Assembly: GCA_013397935.1 (NCBI GenBank)
Contig: VZRN01011461.1
Span: forward strand, 2,720,255 to 2,784,254
Length of the DNA stretch: 64,000 nt
Origin: Dasyornis broadbenti
Lineage: Eukaryota > Chordata > Aves > Passeriformes > Dasyornithidae
Direction of reading: 5' to 3'
A program made the translations under genes and the position numbers. The notes below the pieces were generated by a model. It ran no database searches. It was given only the letters and a program-made list of their open reading frames with translations, and was not told the origin of the DNA. Positions 13,831 through 26,300 of the stretch are shown here, in pieces; within the stretch, counting starts at the first letter, position 1, and each line of letters starts with the position of its first letter.

Positions 13831-13892
13831 GCAAGGACTGGACTCAGTGACCTCCAAAAGTCCCTCCCAGGTGCAATAATTCCATGGTTCTT
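13831..13892 (+). mobile_element. CR1 LINE 3'-end fragment (degraded)
   Basis: The block resembles the 3' end of avian CR1 non-LTR retrotransposons. It has the order GGACT, a diverged middle, TGACCTCCA, then GTCCCTCCCA, followed by a decayed copy of the terminal ATTCTATG-type octamer repeat (ATTCCATGGTTCT). CR1 copies are typically truncated at the 5' end, and this one keeps only about 60 recognisable bases. It has no coding capacity. The orientation is plus, and several mismatches suggest an old insertion. Confidence 0.7.
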
Positions 13893-15281
13893 TAATGTGC
13901 CAGCAATTTCCACAAAGTATGCAAGTATTTCCCAGTTCAGTTTTTTTACACCTTTATTGGTTGGGGTTTTTGTTTTTTGAGACTGATGAACAGGCAGATA
14001 GTGCAATAACCCAAACGTAGTTTCCTCAGAAAACTAGGGTAAAATACATAATTACAACATTTTCCGGGATGTTCTCAATACAGAGATCTTTAGTTTGATG
14101 ATCTCTCTTTAATCACACAAACATATTTTAAGGAGAGATATAAACCCTTATTCCTTGGTAATAAAAGATGGTGAATCCATTACAACTGAATACATGCCAT
14201 AATTCAAAGATTTACATGATTTAAAGTATATTTTGTAGCATTTTTTCAAAGCCACGACTTTCATATGACTTCCACAGGCAGTCGAGACACCTAATGCCAT
14301 AGCTATTTAAAAAAAAAAGAACTGATGACCTTTAATTTTCACAATAAAACCAGGACTGTTTAGCTGAAAACTTGAATGTTTACACCTAAGCTGGTGGGTG
14401 GTGATTCTGTCTCTGTTTACTTTTGAAAAGTCCGATGATTCCTTTTGCTCGTCACATTTTATTTGACACTGTATACATTGTAATGTATAAAGTCAAGTAT
14501 TACAGTGATAAACATCCAAAGTAAAGAGGGAATGGAAGGTACTTTACCTGCCCATCTTCTTCTGTGCAACTGTAATTAATTAACTAGGGGCAGCAGAACA
14601 AGTGGTCTCTCACTCTGAGAAGAGGGCAGAAGGTAAAGCTGAAAAGCATCAATGCAGTGAGGTAAACTGAATGAGGTAAATCAGCACAGAGATAGGCAGG
14701 CACTGTCTCTGCTAAACAAAATGCATTTTTTTCTGCCAGGTGTTAGTGCTGCTAGGCAGACAAACTATTAAGTAAGCTACTATGTTAAAATGAAAATGAA
14801 TATAAAATAAAACATGAAAAATCTGAGGTTTTAAAATTTGAGCCATTTCTCCACCCTGAAATCAGCTCCCTTTGCCTGATTACACATCACATCCCCACCT
14901 GGATGTTGAGTTTATCTTTTGTGTACTGTGAAGCTGATGGCAGCCCAGGCATCAGCCTGAGACCTACCCTGCCATCTAACTCCAGCAATTTCCTTATCTC
15001 CTTCCTATGCCTTCTTCCTCAGAAGAAAAGCCTGCCGTCACAAATCCTTTCCTCCTTTTAAGACTTCACATTAATGATCTCCTCTCTGACACTGGTTGTT
15101 CTTCACCCTGGTCTTCATCCTGGCAGTTTAACAGACTGTGGAAGCAGGGCAGGGACAGCGTAAGATACATCCAGTCTATATCTGTCATATTAGAATAATC
15201 TGTTGTATACTAAGGGGTAGATTTGATTTCTTTTCCAATGTGTTATTTACAATCTGGCAGAGTTCAGTACAAATGTAGGAA

Positions 15282-15349
15282 CTGATCCTGCAATTTGATC
15301 AGCCCCAGCAGACCCAATGAAGTCAATGGAGTCTGCATGGATGGATCAG
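15282..15349. repeat. Ancient fold-back repeat (MITE-like)
   Basis: The ends are exact inverted copies, CTGATCC at 15282-15288 and GGATCAG at 15343-15349. A second inverted pair (GCAGAC, GTCTGC) lies inside and flanks a core resembling CCCATTGAAGTCAATGGG. Elements with GATCCTGCA ends and this core recur in bird, crocodile and turtle DNA. Two further GATCCTGCA words at about 15683 and 17165 may be remnants of relatives. The family name is uncertain. Confidence 0.5.
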
Positions 15350-15793
15350 ATTCCAGTATTGAAGATTATTCTTGTAAACTGTTTCACAGGCAAACCTCAC
15401 AAAATCTGTAGTCACAAAATGACTAAATAAACAAGGCAACTGACATCTGTAGTTGGCATTTATACTTCATATGAATGTCACAGCATTGGCTGAATTAACC
15501 CATTTTTGTTAAGTGGCAGAGAAAAGATCCTGGAGAGAGAATAAAATAGAAGAAATGAAACTAGTATCAGAGAGAAACTTTTAAAAGATAAGCTTGGGAA
15601 GACACACCTTTTGCTTTGAAGTGAATAAAACTAGGTCCTAGAAGACAGAACTCTCTTTCTATCACTTTCAAATGAGAGCCCTGATCCTGCAGGGAGCTCT
15701 GGGTAGGCAGATCCAAGAATCAATGCAGTGTCCCTCATGGTCTCAAGTTTTTATTCCAGGTCAGAAATTCCCAGTAAAATGAACAAAAGTATT

Positions 15794-15815
15794 CCCCCCC
15801 CCTTTTTTTTTTTTT
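15794..15815. repeat. C9-T13 homopolymer junction
   Basis: Nine C followed directly by thirteen T. This is simple low-complexity DNA, prone to slippage and to assembly error. Confidence 0.9.
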
Positions 15816-17229
15816 ATCAGAATTATGAAGATTCATAATTCCTACAAGAAACTCATGAAGTAAAAGCTCTTTGGCTTTTGATAAAGATGTGACTGCTGAA
15901 TTTAGCCCAGAGTAAGTTCTCTCCTAGCTATTATTAGGAGTTAGAGTTCAGTAGGAGGAAGAAGTAGTTTGATTAGAACCCCATGCCCTCTGATTGTTCA
16001 GATATCAGCTTTATTGCCATTGTCATCCTCCTGTTTTTCCTATGCTATCTGCCAGCCAGCAAAGCTGGAGAGGTCAAAGTGCAAGCTAGCCGAAAACCCA
16101 GGACAGAATAAAAAAGGTATCTTTAGTCTTTTGTCATAGAGGCCTTGAAAAATAAATGAGGCTTTTTTGCCTCCTCTCTAAGGTAATTTTCAGAGGTATA
16201 TGCTACAGACATTTGAGCAGAAACTAAGTATTAATTGCTATAAAACTTATGATGTGTTTGAGGAGGAGGAGGAGGAGTTTCTCACCCCAGCAATGCCTGG
16301 ATTTTGCAGCATTTGGAGAGAGTAGGAAGATCCCAATTAGAGTAATAGAGAGAGCAGGGCTTGGAGCACAGAGATAAATATCTGGAAGGCTCCTTGGGGC
16401 AATTGCATTTGAGGACTTAAAAATAGGAAGGATTAATTTAACTGGGATTCTGAAATGGAACTGAAACTCATAGAGTTGTTTCCTGGTGGAATCACATAAT
16501 TGCACTTCTTCCAATTACCAGTGGCAGTTTGCATTAAGAGGAGTTTGGGAAGCAGGACTTTTAAGAACAAAAGAGAACTGACAATAGTTCAGGAAGCGAG
16601 ATGAGAGCATGAATTAACATTTCCACAATGGTGAAGTCAAAGCCAAGTGTGGCATCTGACAACCTTTATTTGTCCTCAATATTTAGCAATGAATATTAAT
16701 TGTATTTAATACAAGCCGGTTTGTTATCTGAATAGGAGATTTAAACATTCAGCTGGTGCTGACATCACAGCTAGAGCAGGCTGCACTGTTTCAGCACTCC
16801 CTGCTTTCTGGGAAACCCCTCCTGTGGCCACTGTAGTGGATGTGAAGTGGCCTTTCACTCAGGCTACATTTTGGTTCAGCTTGGTTTTTGACAATAAAAA
16901 CCGATTTGATTCTATGGAGAAAACTGGCCGGGGAGAGAGGTAGGGGGAAGATACTTTGAGCAGTTTTAGATATCCTGTATTTGAAACACTTCTGGTGCAT
17001 GGAGTGGTCAGTAGTGGAAGGGCATGGGGAGGAAAGAGAATTTTCACTTTTATTTTTCAGATTTCCTATGCACAGAAAACTCTGGAATTGATAATTTTCG
17101 GTGTAAATCACTTCTTACTCTGGGATCTTTACAACAAGATACTTTTCAATAACTTCTTGGCTTGATCCTGCAGTTGCTGCATTAAACAAAAAGTAGTATT
17201 CCTACGATTCCTATACTCTTTCCAGCAAG

Positions 17230-17256
17230 CATATGTATATGTATATATGTATATTT
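17230..17256. repeat. TATG/TA simple repeat
   Basis: A short impure run of ATATGTAT-type units, probably a decayed microsatellite. Confidence 0.75.
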
Positions 17257-20200
17257 ATCTAATGTATATTTAAAATCCCCCATTATTTCTTCCTGACTGT
17301 GCCTGGCAAAGGAAGTCCTCACCGAATCACCACTGCTTTGCCAATGTTGAAGGCTATTGCCTGGAGTGTTATGATGCATGTAGGAACCTGCTTGGACACT
17401 TGATTTCCCTGGCTTGTCTGGAGGCTACTCCAGTGTTTTGGCAGACGTGGTGCTCATTATACTTCTTACCTCGATGCTCAGGGTGCATTGATACTTTCAA
17501 AAAGCTTTTCTTTAATGTCTTAACAATCAGAATCTTCTACAAAAGCCTTATGTCGGTGCTTCTACAGGCGCAGTGGCACAGCTTTTTCATGTTTTTGTCC
17601 ATAGGCCCAATAAACTCTCACCATCAAACTGGATGTTTCTGCCAAGGTTAACTCATGGACTTATCTGAATGCTCCGGGCACAGCAAGGGACAGGGATTCT
17701 TCTTTATTAATAGGATTTCATGCTTCTAAGTAGCTTCGAGGAAATCAGTCTCAGAGGTCCTCCACAGCAGAAGCTGAAGGAGCAAAAGCCATCTTTCAAC
17801 ACAGCCCAAATCCCAGGAGGCTGGAATATTTAAAGTTCTTGTCAGGAGCTTTCTATCAAAGGCAAATCTTTTGTTTCTGCCCTTCTATCAGAATGAGAAG
17901 ATTTTTGAGTGATGATCAGCTGGGTTTCAAATCTGGGGAGACCTACAGCTGCAAGTGAAGAAGAACTGGTGCTTTCATTTGATGATTCCTAGGTGATTTA
18001 GCCCATCATAGCACAAAGGTAAGGCACTGACCTTCTCCAATACACATGGGAAGCAGTACATCCAAGTACTCTGGCTCTTTGATGCAGAAATGCCAACAAC
18101 TTTTACCTGAACTGAATTACTCCAAGGTAGGCTCTTTAGACTTTGTTGTGAGTTCAAATGGCAATGGGCATTTTTGAAACCACCAACAAAACGCTCTGTT
18201 CTAGGGTCTTTATGAGGGTCTCCCATTGCTGACTTCCTTGGATCCAATCATTGTCTGGTTCCTTAAAGACTTCTTTGCTGACATCAAGTGAGTTTCATGC
18301 CTCAGTCCCTTCTTTATCATCTTTTAGATTTTAAATGGTAGAATGCCACAGAGAACTCACCTGAGAGTCCTTGCAAAGAGGAGACTTGAGATACTTTGCA
18401 ATTTCTACTCTAAATCTTATAATGAAGCCCTGTTCTAAAGTTTTGTTAGCAACCAGGTGTAGCTTTGTAAAGGCCACTGCAGGTGACCTATGTGGACTTT
18501 CTCCATGCCTGTACAAAACCATTATGCTTTAGTTTCGGTCTACAGCAAGAAATGCTATTTTAGTCATCCTGTGCTGTGGGAATTGTTTGTGGTATAAAAA
18601 TCAAGCTGTTCGAGCCAGTAGAAATTACACCTGTTTTGGGATAAGTGTCCTTAGCTCTGAGTTGCTTTTGCTGTAAACTTGCATGCATCTTTCAGCAAAA
18701 GCAATGCTATGAGGGAAATTGCTCTGAATTACCACACCTTTTGTTTCAAATATGACTTGGCTTCTGTATCCATCTGCTTCTCCCAATAATTCCATCCTGT
18801 CATGGTTTTTCTCATTGGTGTAGCTTCTTTTTTGTGAGCTCCAGATACTCCAGGGACAAGAGTCCAGACAGCCCTCTGGAGAGGGCAGCCACTCACTAGA
18901 GCTGATCTCTCTGGAGAGACTCTTCACCCCTGTCCTGTAACAATGGGAGAGTCTGATAAGATATTGATTTCGTAACTTCTGTATTGTTCTGTCAGACTTC
19001 CTTCCCACTCTCATCCTCTTTTATTTTTTGCCCTCCTTGGCTGATTTATTTCTCTGGTAAAACATTGACTCCTGATCCAGTCATGGAGACCATGAGTTTG
19101 TGTTTGGCATTTGTACCCAGCCACCACGGTGTGGACCCAAACCTCTCTGGGTTATAAAGGCTTGTGTTTATCTCATTCTGAGAAGTCAAGATATGGAACT
19201 GAGAATCTTCACTGAAATGAGGATCTGAATGTTTTCCTCAAACAGGAACCTTTTATTTACGGAGTTGATATTCCACAGTCAATACTGTCTGGGTGTTGCT
19301 AGTATAGTGTAAGATCTTGTTAGACATTCACATCTCTAATGCTTAACCAGAATTAGAGAACAAACTAACAACTAGGAAAACCCATGCATACATTAATGCA
19401 GAAATGGATTATTCTATAAAATATTTCAGATTTACACAGGTACAAAGTAAAAAGAGCTGTTATTTGTTCAGGGAATTTGAGTAGAGTTAAGAGAGAGAGA
19501 ATATTTTCAAAAACTTGAGATGAGTATGTGAAAAATGCTTTATTAGTGTTAGGTACTAAATAATAGGCATACCTTTCCAGGAAAAAGGTGGAAGCCCATG
19601 CCTTAAGGGGTTTAAAATAGTAGGAAGCAATCCTGCTCTAGCAGGGAGGATGGACGGAAGAACAGGTTACACAGACACTCAGGACCTGAGGAAGACAGAA
19701 AGTGCCTCAGCCAGCACAGGTACAGCTGGAAGAGGATGAGCTGTGATGCCCTCGGGCTCACACAGCCTTCCAGAGGGGATATTCCTATGCATAACTTCAC
19801 GCATGGCCATTTGCAGACCTGCAAATCTAGTGCAATTGATTTCTTCTTCTCTGTATCCTATAATTTGAAAGCTGAAAATTATTTATAGTAGAGGGAATGC
19901 TGTCTAAACATGAGAATAACCTGATGGTTAAATAGGTTGTTTTTTAAAGATTCTTTGAACCTGCTACTGATCATCTCTCAGTCCAACAGCTCGGCACTGG
20001 TTTCAAGGGAGTAGGATACATTTTCCAGTCCAATGTTCTCATTTATGTATCTGAACTATAATTTATGGCAGTGTCACACAGTCCCAGAAATATTACGTTG
20101 CCAAGGTCAGTATGTTTGAAGATGTCATCACTGTTACTCACCTTTCCCATCCTCTTGCCAGGTGTCACTGCCCTCAAAACAAGGACAACTTGTGAATCAG

Positions 20201-20300
20201 CACTGGGGCTGCTGCAATTCTGTATTAAGGCCAATCCAGGCTGGAGTTATTTTCCTTCAGTATATTGGGCTGACAGTGGCAATCTAGGACCTGATTCCCC

Positions 20301-23300
20301 AGAGGATCAGATGTCTCTGCCTTGGAGAGGAGCAAGGCTGAAGGCGGTGTAACCTCAGACTGCTGATTTAATCTGCTGGCCCAAGCATGCTGGAGCTTGG
20401 TTCAGCATCAGACAGTGGCACTGATGGAGAGGTTCTGGGCAATGTGACAGGCACTCGAGGCCAGGTAGATTGTTGGTCTGATTTGGCTGCTTGTGGAGAG
20501 CTTGTACATAGTGATAAGCTATTTTTGAATCCTGCCAGGCAAAAAAGCTTGAGGACTGGCTAGCTGGAAAGACATGGGACATCCTCAGTCTTCTGCCCCA
20601 ATGGAGGAGGCAGGAGTGTGAAACAGATATACACAGCAGCAGGACTGCAGGGAAATGTGGAGGAGTCACCGCTGGAAGGACTCTAGTCTTCAGTGCTTGC
20701 AGAAACAGCCACTGGTTTGGGGAATTGGTGGCTGAGCAGGGGGAGCTACGTCTTGCAGTGGAGGTGGGAGGAGGCAGGAGTGGAAGCCCAGGCCTGAAGG
20801 GAAGGGAATTTCCAAGCTGAAGTGCTGGTGTGGATGAGCTCCCGAGAGCTGGGGAGCCCAGGCAGGTGTCCAGGTGCTGTGCCAGGGTTCGGCTCCAGGA
20901 GCGATCTGTCCGTTTGTCTGTCCCTGATCTGGCCATTGGGCAGTGCATGCCTGCCCTTGGTTCTCTGCCTCTGGTGGGTCTGGCACTGCCAGGAAGCTGC
21001 AATTCCGCAGGGAGACCTGTGCAAATTCATGCTCTTTGTGCAATGCCTACTCTCCCACAGTCACCTTCTCTTCTTTCTCTGTTACATAAAATCCAGGCTC
21101 GTTACTTTTCGTTCCCTGTTATTTTGGTTAACAATCACTATTTTGGTTTAAAAACAACAACAACAACAACAACAACAACATTTTATAAGTGTCACGGAAG
21201 CTGAAACTTTTCAAAGCTTAATTCTTCAGAGCACTTTGGAAATTCCCGCCAGAAAACAACACAGGAGGCAACTGAAGGGAACTAAGGCGGGTTTGGGAGT
21301 CGTTTCTTGGGATATCGGACTTCAAGGAAAACAAAATAGCAATAACCTGTGAGAAGGACAAAGGCCTATTGTTCTTCCTGTTCTTTTTGGCTCCATCGAC
21401 TCTCTGACTGTTCGTGCCCAGAGGAGCTTCCTCGTTCTTTCCCTGTTATTTTTCAATCCACTTCTTTCTATTTCCAAAAGACAGAATGTGAAGCAGATCA
21501 ATTAATGAAATAACAAATTTCAGGTTTCCTAACACCAAGCAAACTCTGCCAGAGCCCATCTGACAATGCCCAGGATGGAGGATCCCTTTGGGAACACCAG
21601 CTGGCACCAGAGGGGAGCAGGAGATGGCTGGATCCAGCAGCAGCAAGGCTGACAGAATGCTGTTCTTCCTCTTGAGACTGAAGGAATTAAGTCTTTTTAC
21701 AAAACTTTGTGTAGAAAATCTTATTTTCATTTGTTTTCCTAGATTGATGGTGTGTAATTCTTCCTGCTTTATTTATGGAGAGATGATTTAGCCACATGAT
21801 TAACTAAGAGAACAACCAATTACACACATATTGTAGTAATTGTGAATTTGCATACAGAAAGCTTACCATGGAAATTACACGAAATAGGCTCATGTCAGTG
21901 AAAAGGAGAAAGACTAGCTGTTAGAGCAGGAAGAGTGTAGACCACGTCCTCCCATATAAAACCATCACCTTGCTTTGCTTTAGCACTCATGGAGATTCTT
22001 TTTCAAAGAACACTTTTGGTGATATTTTAATAACCCTGCAGTTTACTAGATGCTCAGGTTTGGCATTTATTGTGTGGTACAGTGACTCAGATAAACTCCC
22101 TGTGGCCTGTGTTTGCTGCTAAATGTTTTTACTGTGCAAAAGACACTGGAATGGGGATGTTACAAATGGGAGGTGTTTGTGTGATGGCTGGCAGCCAGCA
22201 GTCAGTGTGGCCTCTGCTGCCTGGGACACTTCCTTAACCTTACACTGGAAAAAAAAAAACCATGTAGATATTGCAGAGGCACTGTAAAACAGCTGCTCCC
22301 AAGAAATATAAGTCTTCAAACATCAATGACTTCCCTGTTAGGAAGTTTGAATCGTTCCTTGAAGGACTGGGTAGCTGAATGGTTGAATCCAGGAAGCAGA
22401 AAAATAGGTTAAATATGTGAAAGAAGCACAAATGGATAGCAGTAACCTGTAGGCAATCTCAGTTTGTCCCAGAGGAATATTGTCACAGAAAGGCAAAATG
22501 GTTCTGAGATATATCTGGAATTAAAAATTCACAAATTCAGACTACCTACTCCCACTCCCAAAATAATTTGCTGTAAGGTTTATCATCATCTCAGCACAGT
22601 GATGGTGAACTAGGAGAAATGCCAGCTAATTCATGAACAGAGGGGACTGGGCAGCAAAGTAAAGAAAATTAAGAGTTCTGTGTTTTGTATCTCACTCTAA
22701 TTAAAAAGGCCAACACCAAAATAGCACTTCTAAAACTAATTTTTCTTTATGGATTTAAATTCATTGTTATACACCAAGGAGGCAAATACATCTGTGTATG
22801 TACACTATTAGTGTCAGAGATATTGAGAGAAGGAAAGGCAGTTGTTACAGTCACCAGAAATATAAATATGTAATTGTGGTTAAAGAAAGATGCTGAACAA
22901 AGGGGAAAGGGAACAAAAAAATTACTTGAGCGTGTCCTGTGAATGTCCTGGTCTTTCGTGGAGAGCACAGCCTGGCACAGCAGAGCAGAGGATCACACAG
23001 CAGCTCATGCTGCGGGAAGAGCGCAGGACAGCCATGGGTGCACACAGGCCCCCTCCCAGGAGCTATAGGAGAGTCTGATCACAAAATAAATTCAAAGTTA
23101 GCATAGCTAACATGCTATAGGCTTTGCAGGAGACATCCTCAAGTGCTGTAACATGAGCAGTTCAGCATGGTCAGTCCAAGAATTCAGTGCACTGGAGGCT
23201 TTGGGGCTGTTACCCCAGGGTGCATCTTGTGAATCTCGGGTGACACCACATTCCTGGAGAAGTGCAGTAAAGGGGAAAATAATGTGCCATAAACCATGGT

Positions 23301-26300
23301 CATGTTCAGCCACAAGCCTCAGGTGGCTTTTCACGTAGCCTTTCCAACAGCCATAAACCAGGCCTGTGTAACCCACCCTGCTGTGCTCATGGGGGGCACA
23401 GACACTGCCCTGCAGGGCCAGTCCTACCCATCGGGTGTTCATTGATACACTCAGGAGTGATCTGTTCGCTGAGGGCTTTGGAGGGGTAAGTGCCAGCTGC
23501 TGGCGTATTCATTTGGTGACCTGAGTTCTGGGGCTCCCCATGTGGGATGAACCAGGAGTGCTGGGAAGGGCTCTCTGCTTCCCTGGCCAGCCACGTGTGC
23601 TCTGCATGGCTGGAGAAGGGCCATGGGAAACCCGTTAGGAAAAAGCTTCCTGTCTGGCTTGTAAAAGCAAAGGTGAGCCCCATGTTAGGCACGTGATGTA
23701 ACTTGTTATTACCTGGGACCAAGGTCAGGTGTGCCACCCTCCTTGCAGAGTGAGGAAGTGCCCTCTGTGTTGGTCCTCAGTGTGTCTGTGAGCGGTCAGG
23801 CTGTGCCCTACACATTTGTCATTTTCCTTTAAGCAAGGAGATTAGCTCCCAAATGAATACATCCCGAGTGCTCCGTGTGTCAGTCCAAAAGTGTGCTGTG
23901 CCGGGGAGAAACCCACCACATCTCCCCAGTTCTGAAAGCTGCAAGAAGCGCACAACTGTGCTACTCTGGTAGCAGAATCTGATCTGCACGGGACAGCGTG
24001 CAGAAATCAAATCTCATCACTTCTGCTGTTCCTAGAGCATTGTTTATAAGCAACATTTCTCCCTTTTGTAGGGTCCTTAGACATAACTGTCTGTATTTTA
24101 GCAAGATTCTTGTCTGTCTTCCCTTGTTTCTCAATGGGCTGCCATTCTGAGAGCATAGGAAGCAGCCTCCTCCATTCCTTTCCCTCCTGCTCCCCTGGGG
24201 ATCTCTCTCTCCCCAAATTGCAAGCAGATTGAGATGTCTAGCATCCAGAGAAGTGGGAAAACAAACAAGTCTCTCGCAGTCCCCATTCCACTCCTTGCCT
24301 GCCCTGTGAGCCCAGCTGGGCTGTGTGTGCTGGCTGTGCACAGGCCATGAGCAGCTTTGTCCCAGTGCTCCTGTGAGAGACACGTGCTGTGACGCTCATT
24401 CAGGCTCATGTGAGAGAGGTTAGACTTCTGAAAAACTGCCTACCTTAACTTTACTACTTTTTATTTTTCCCTATTCTACAGGCTGCAGCACAGTGGATTA
24501 AACATCTAGAAAAGAGTGCTGTTGGAATTTTTTGCAGCTTTCAGTGGTTCAGATGAGGCGAGCAATCAAAGGGCAAGGCGGAGGCATGGCTTTTCATTGC
24601 TGCTATAAACAATCAAACTCAGACTTTGCACCGTGTAGAAGGCTGTGTTATAAACAAGCACGGCTGCTATCATATTACCATCCCCAGGCTGATTTATATA
24701 AACTGCCTTCTGAGCTCTGATTAGCTTCAAACACACTTGCTGGATAGGCAGAGCAGATTGCTGGAATAAAATTTTCAATAAGACTTCTAATTATTCAGGT
24801 GCCTACAAGTGAGAAATTTCTGTTTCAGGGAAGTTGCATGCAGTTTCTGAAGTGTTTTAGGAGGAAGGTAGTTAAGCAAATGAAGATAGACTGGTATTTC
24901 TCTCTGAGGAGGCTGTATCTCTGTGCTGTACAGGTTGCACATGAGTCAGGAGCAGTAATTGTTCAGTAGATCGCTGGAGGGACAAATAAATGCATTGTAA
25001 AATTGAGGTAGAATGCAAACATCTGCATCAGACCCTTTTAATTTATTCTATGAAAAGAATATTTACAGCTAGTGAAATCCATGGAGTTTTCAGGCATATG
25101 TTCAGAGGTCATGATCAGGGCTGCTGTAAATGAACGTGCACAGCTCATTCTTGACTACAAAATGACTTTCTATCAAGGTATATCGTAGAAAGAACACTAT
25201 TCCTTCCACTCAACAATTCAGAAATCGCACAAGCCCTTGATTATAGACTTCTGTTCTGCTCCCATGATATAAACCCCTCCCAAAGACTTCTGAGACAGAC
25301 TCCCTCTGTATTTATGTGCAGGGCCAGACCTACCTATGGCTGAGACTATATTAACTCCTGCCTGTTCAGATGGCAGTGCACTGAGGCTGGGGACCCAAGA
25401 ATTAAACACTGTGCTTAGCTGCATAGGAAAGTGCTGCAAAGGACTAGGAAACAGATGCCCCAAAATAAACTCGGGACGGTGCAGTGCAGTGCTGCAGCTG
25501 AGCCCTGCCTTAGCAGAGCAGTGGCACAAATGTGCGAATTGGGCGAGCCTTTATCAGGCAGAAGTCCCCGCTGGCCTGGATTCCCGTGCAATTGAAAGCA
25601 GAGTCATCTGCAACAATGGGAGCTTTATTTATCCTGCACAATTGCTGCCAAAGCAGTCCTGGGACGTCCATGAGCCTGCTATGAATATGTTTGGAGCGGG
25701 ATGAATCTGGCAGAGCGCTGCGAAACTGCTGCATCACCAGTCTCAGGTCTGCTGGCTGGCTGCACTGACTGGCAGTTTTTGTGCAGGGTTGCTAAGGAAA
25801 TTTTAAAGCTTTTAGAAGGCTGAAATGGCTCTGCTCAGCCTGCCTGCCCCTGCGGAGACTCATGGTTGCTCTACCCTCTAGAGGCAGTGGCGAGGATGTA
25901 ATCGCTGCTCTTCTGGGAGCTGATGGAGATCATCGGGAGTCAGGGCTGTGGGCTGTGCCCAGCCCCGCATCCCCCACACGCTGACAGCTCCCACTCTGCA
26001 GGTGGGTGTTTCGAGGAGCAATGAATAAAGAAAGAGATAAGTCGAGACTAAAATGGGAGTCGTTTTACCTCATCTTTCTGAGGGCTCCCAGGACCCCATC
26101 ACGAGATTGCCCCTTTTGTTTTTTCTTTATTCAAGGTAGAAGTAGCTGTGTACCAAAGGAATGAGAATTTCAGTTTTTCCTTTGTCAGGGACATTTGGCA
26201 CTTTCTGATGTGCTGCACGGTGCTCCCCAGCAGGGCAGAAATCTGTGGCCATCTGAGTGTCCTACTGAACTGTGCTTAATCCTGTTAGCCTCGCTAATAC

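Larger units (their letters stand above)
9901..20300. other. Intergenic DNA between USP7 and HAPSTR1, left part
   Basis: I support no gene here. Open frames are short and show no recognisable family. Contents: a CR1 3' fragment at 13831-13892; an ancient fold-back repeat at 15282-15349; a C9 T13 homopolymer junction at 15794-15815; a short GAG repeat at 16259-16276; and a TATG-type repeat at 17230-17256. Two AT-rich patches (about 12420-12600 and 16680-16790) carry dense homeobox- and Fox-like motifs and could be conserved regulatory DNA, which only alignment can show. Confidence 0.7.

Noticed and set aside
20355..21002. 215-codon minus-strand open frame
   Set aside because: It has no recognisable domain, signal or splice context. 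A frame of this length is not surprising in GC-elevated DNA across six frames of 64 kb.
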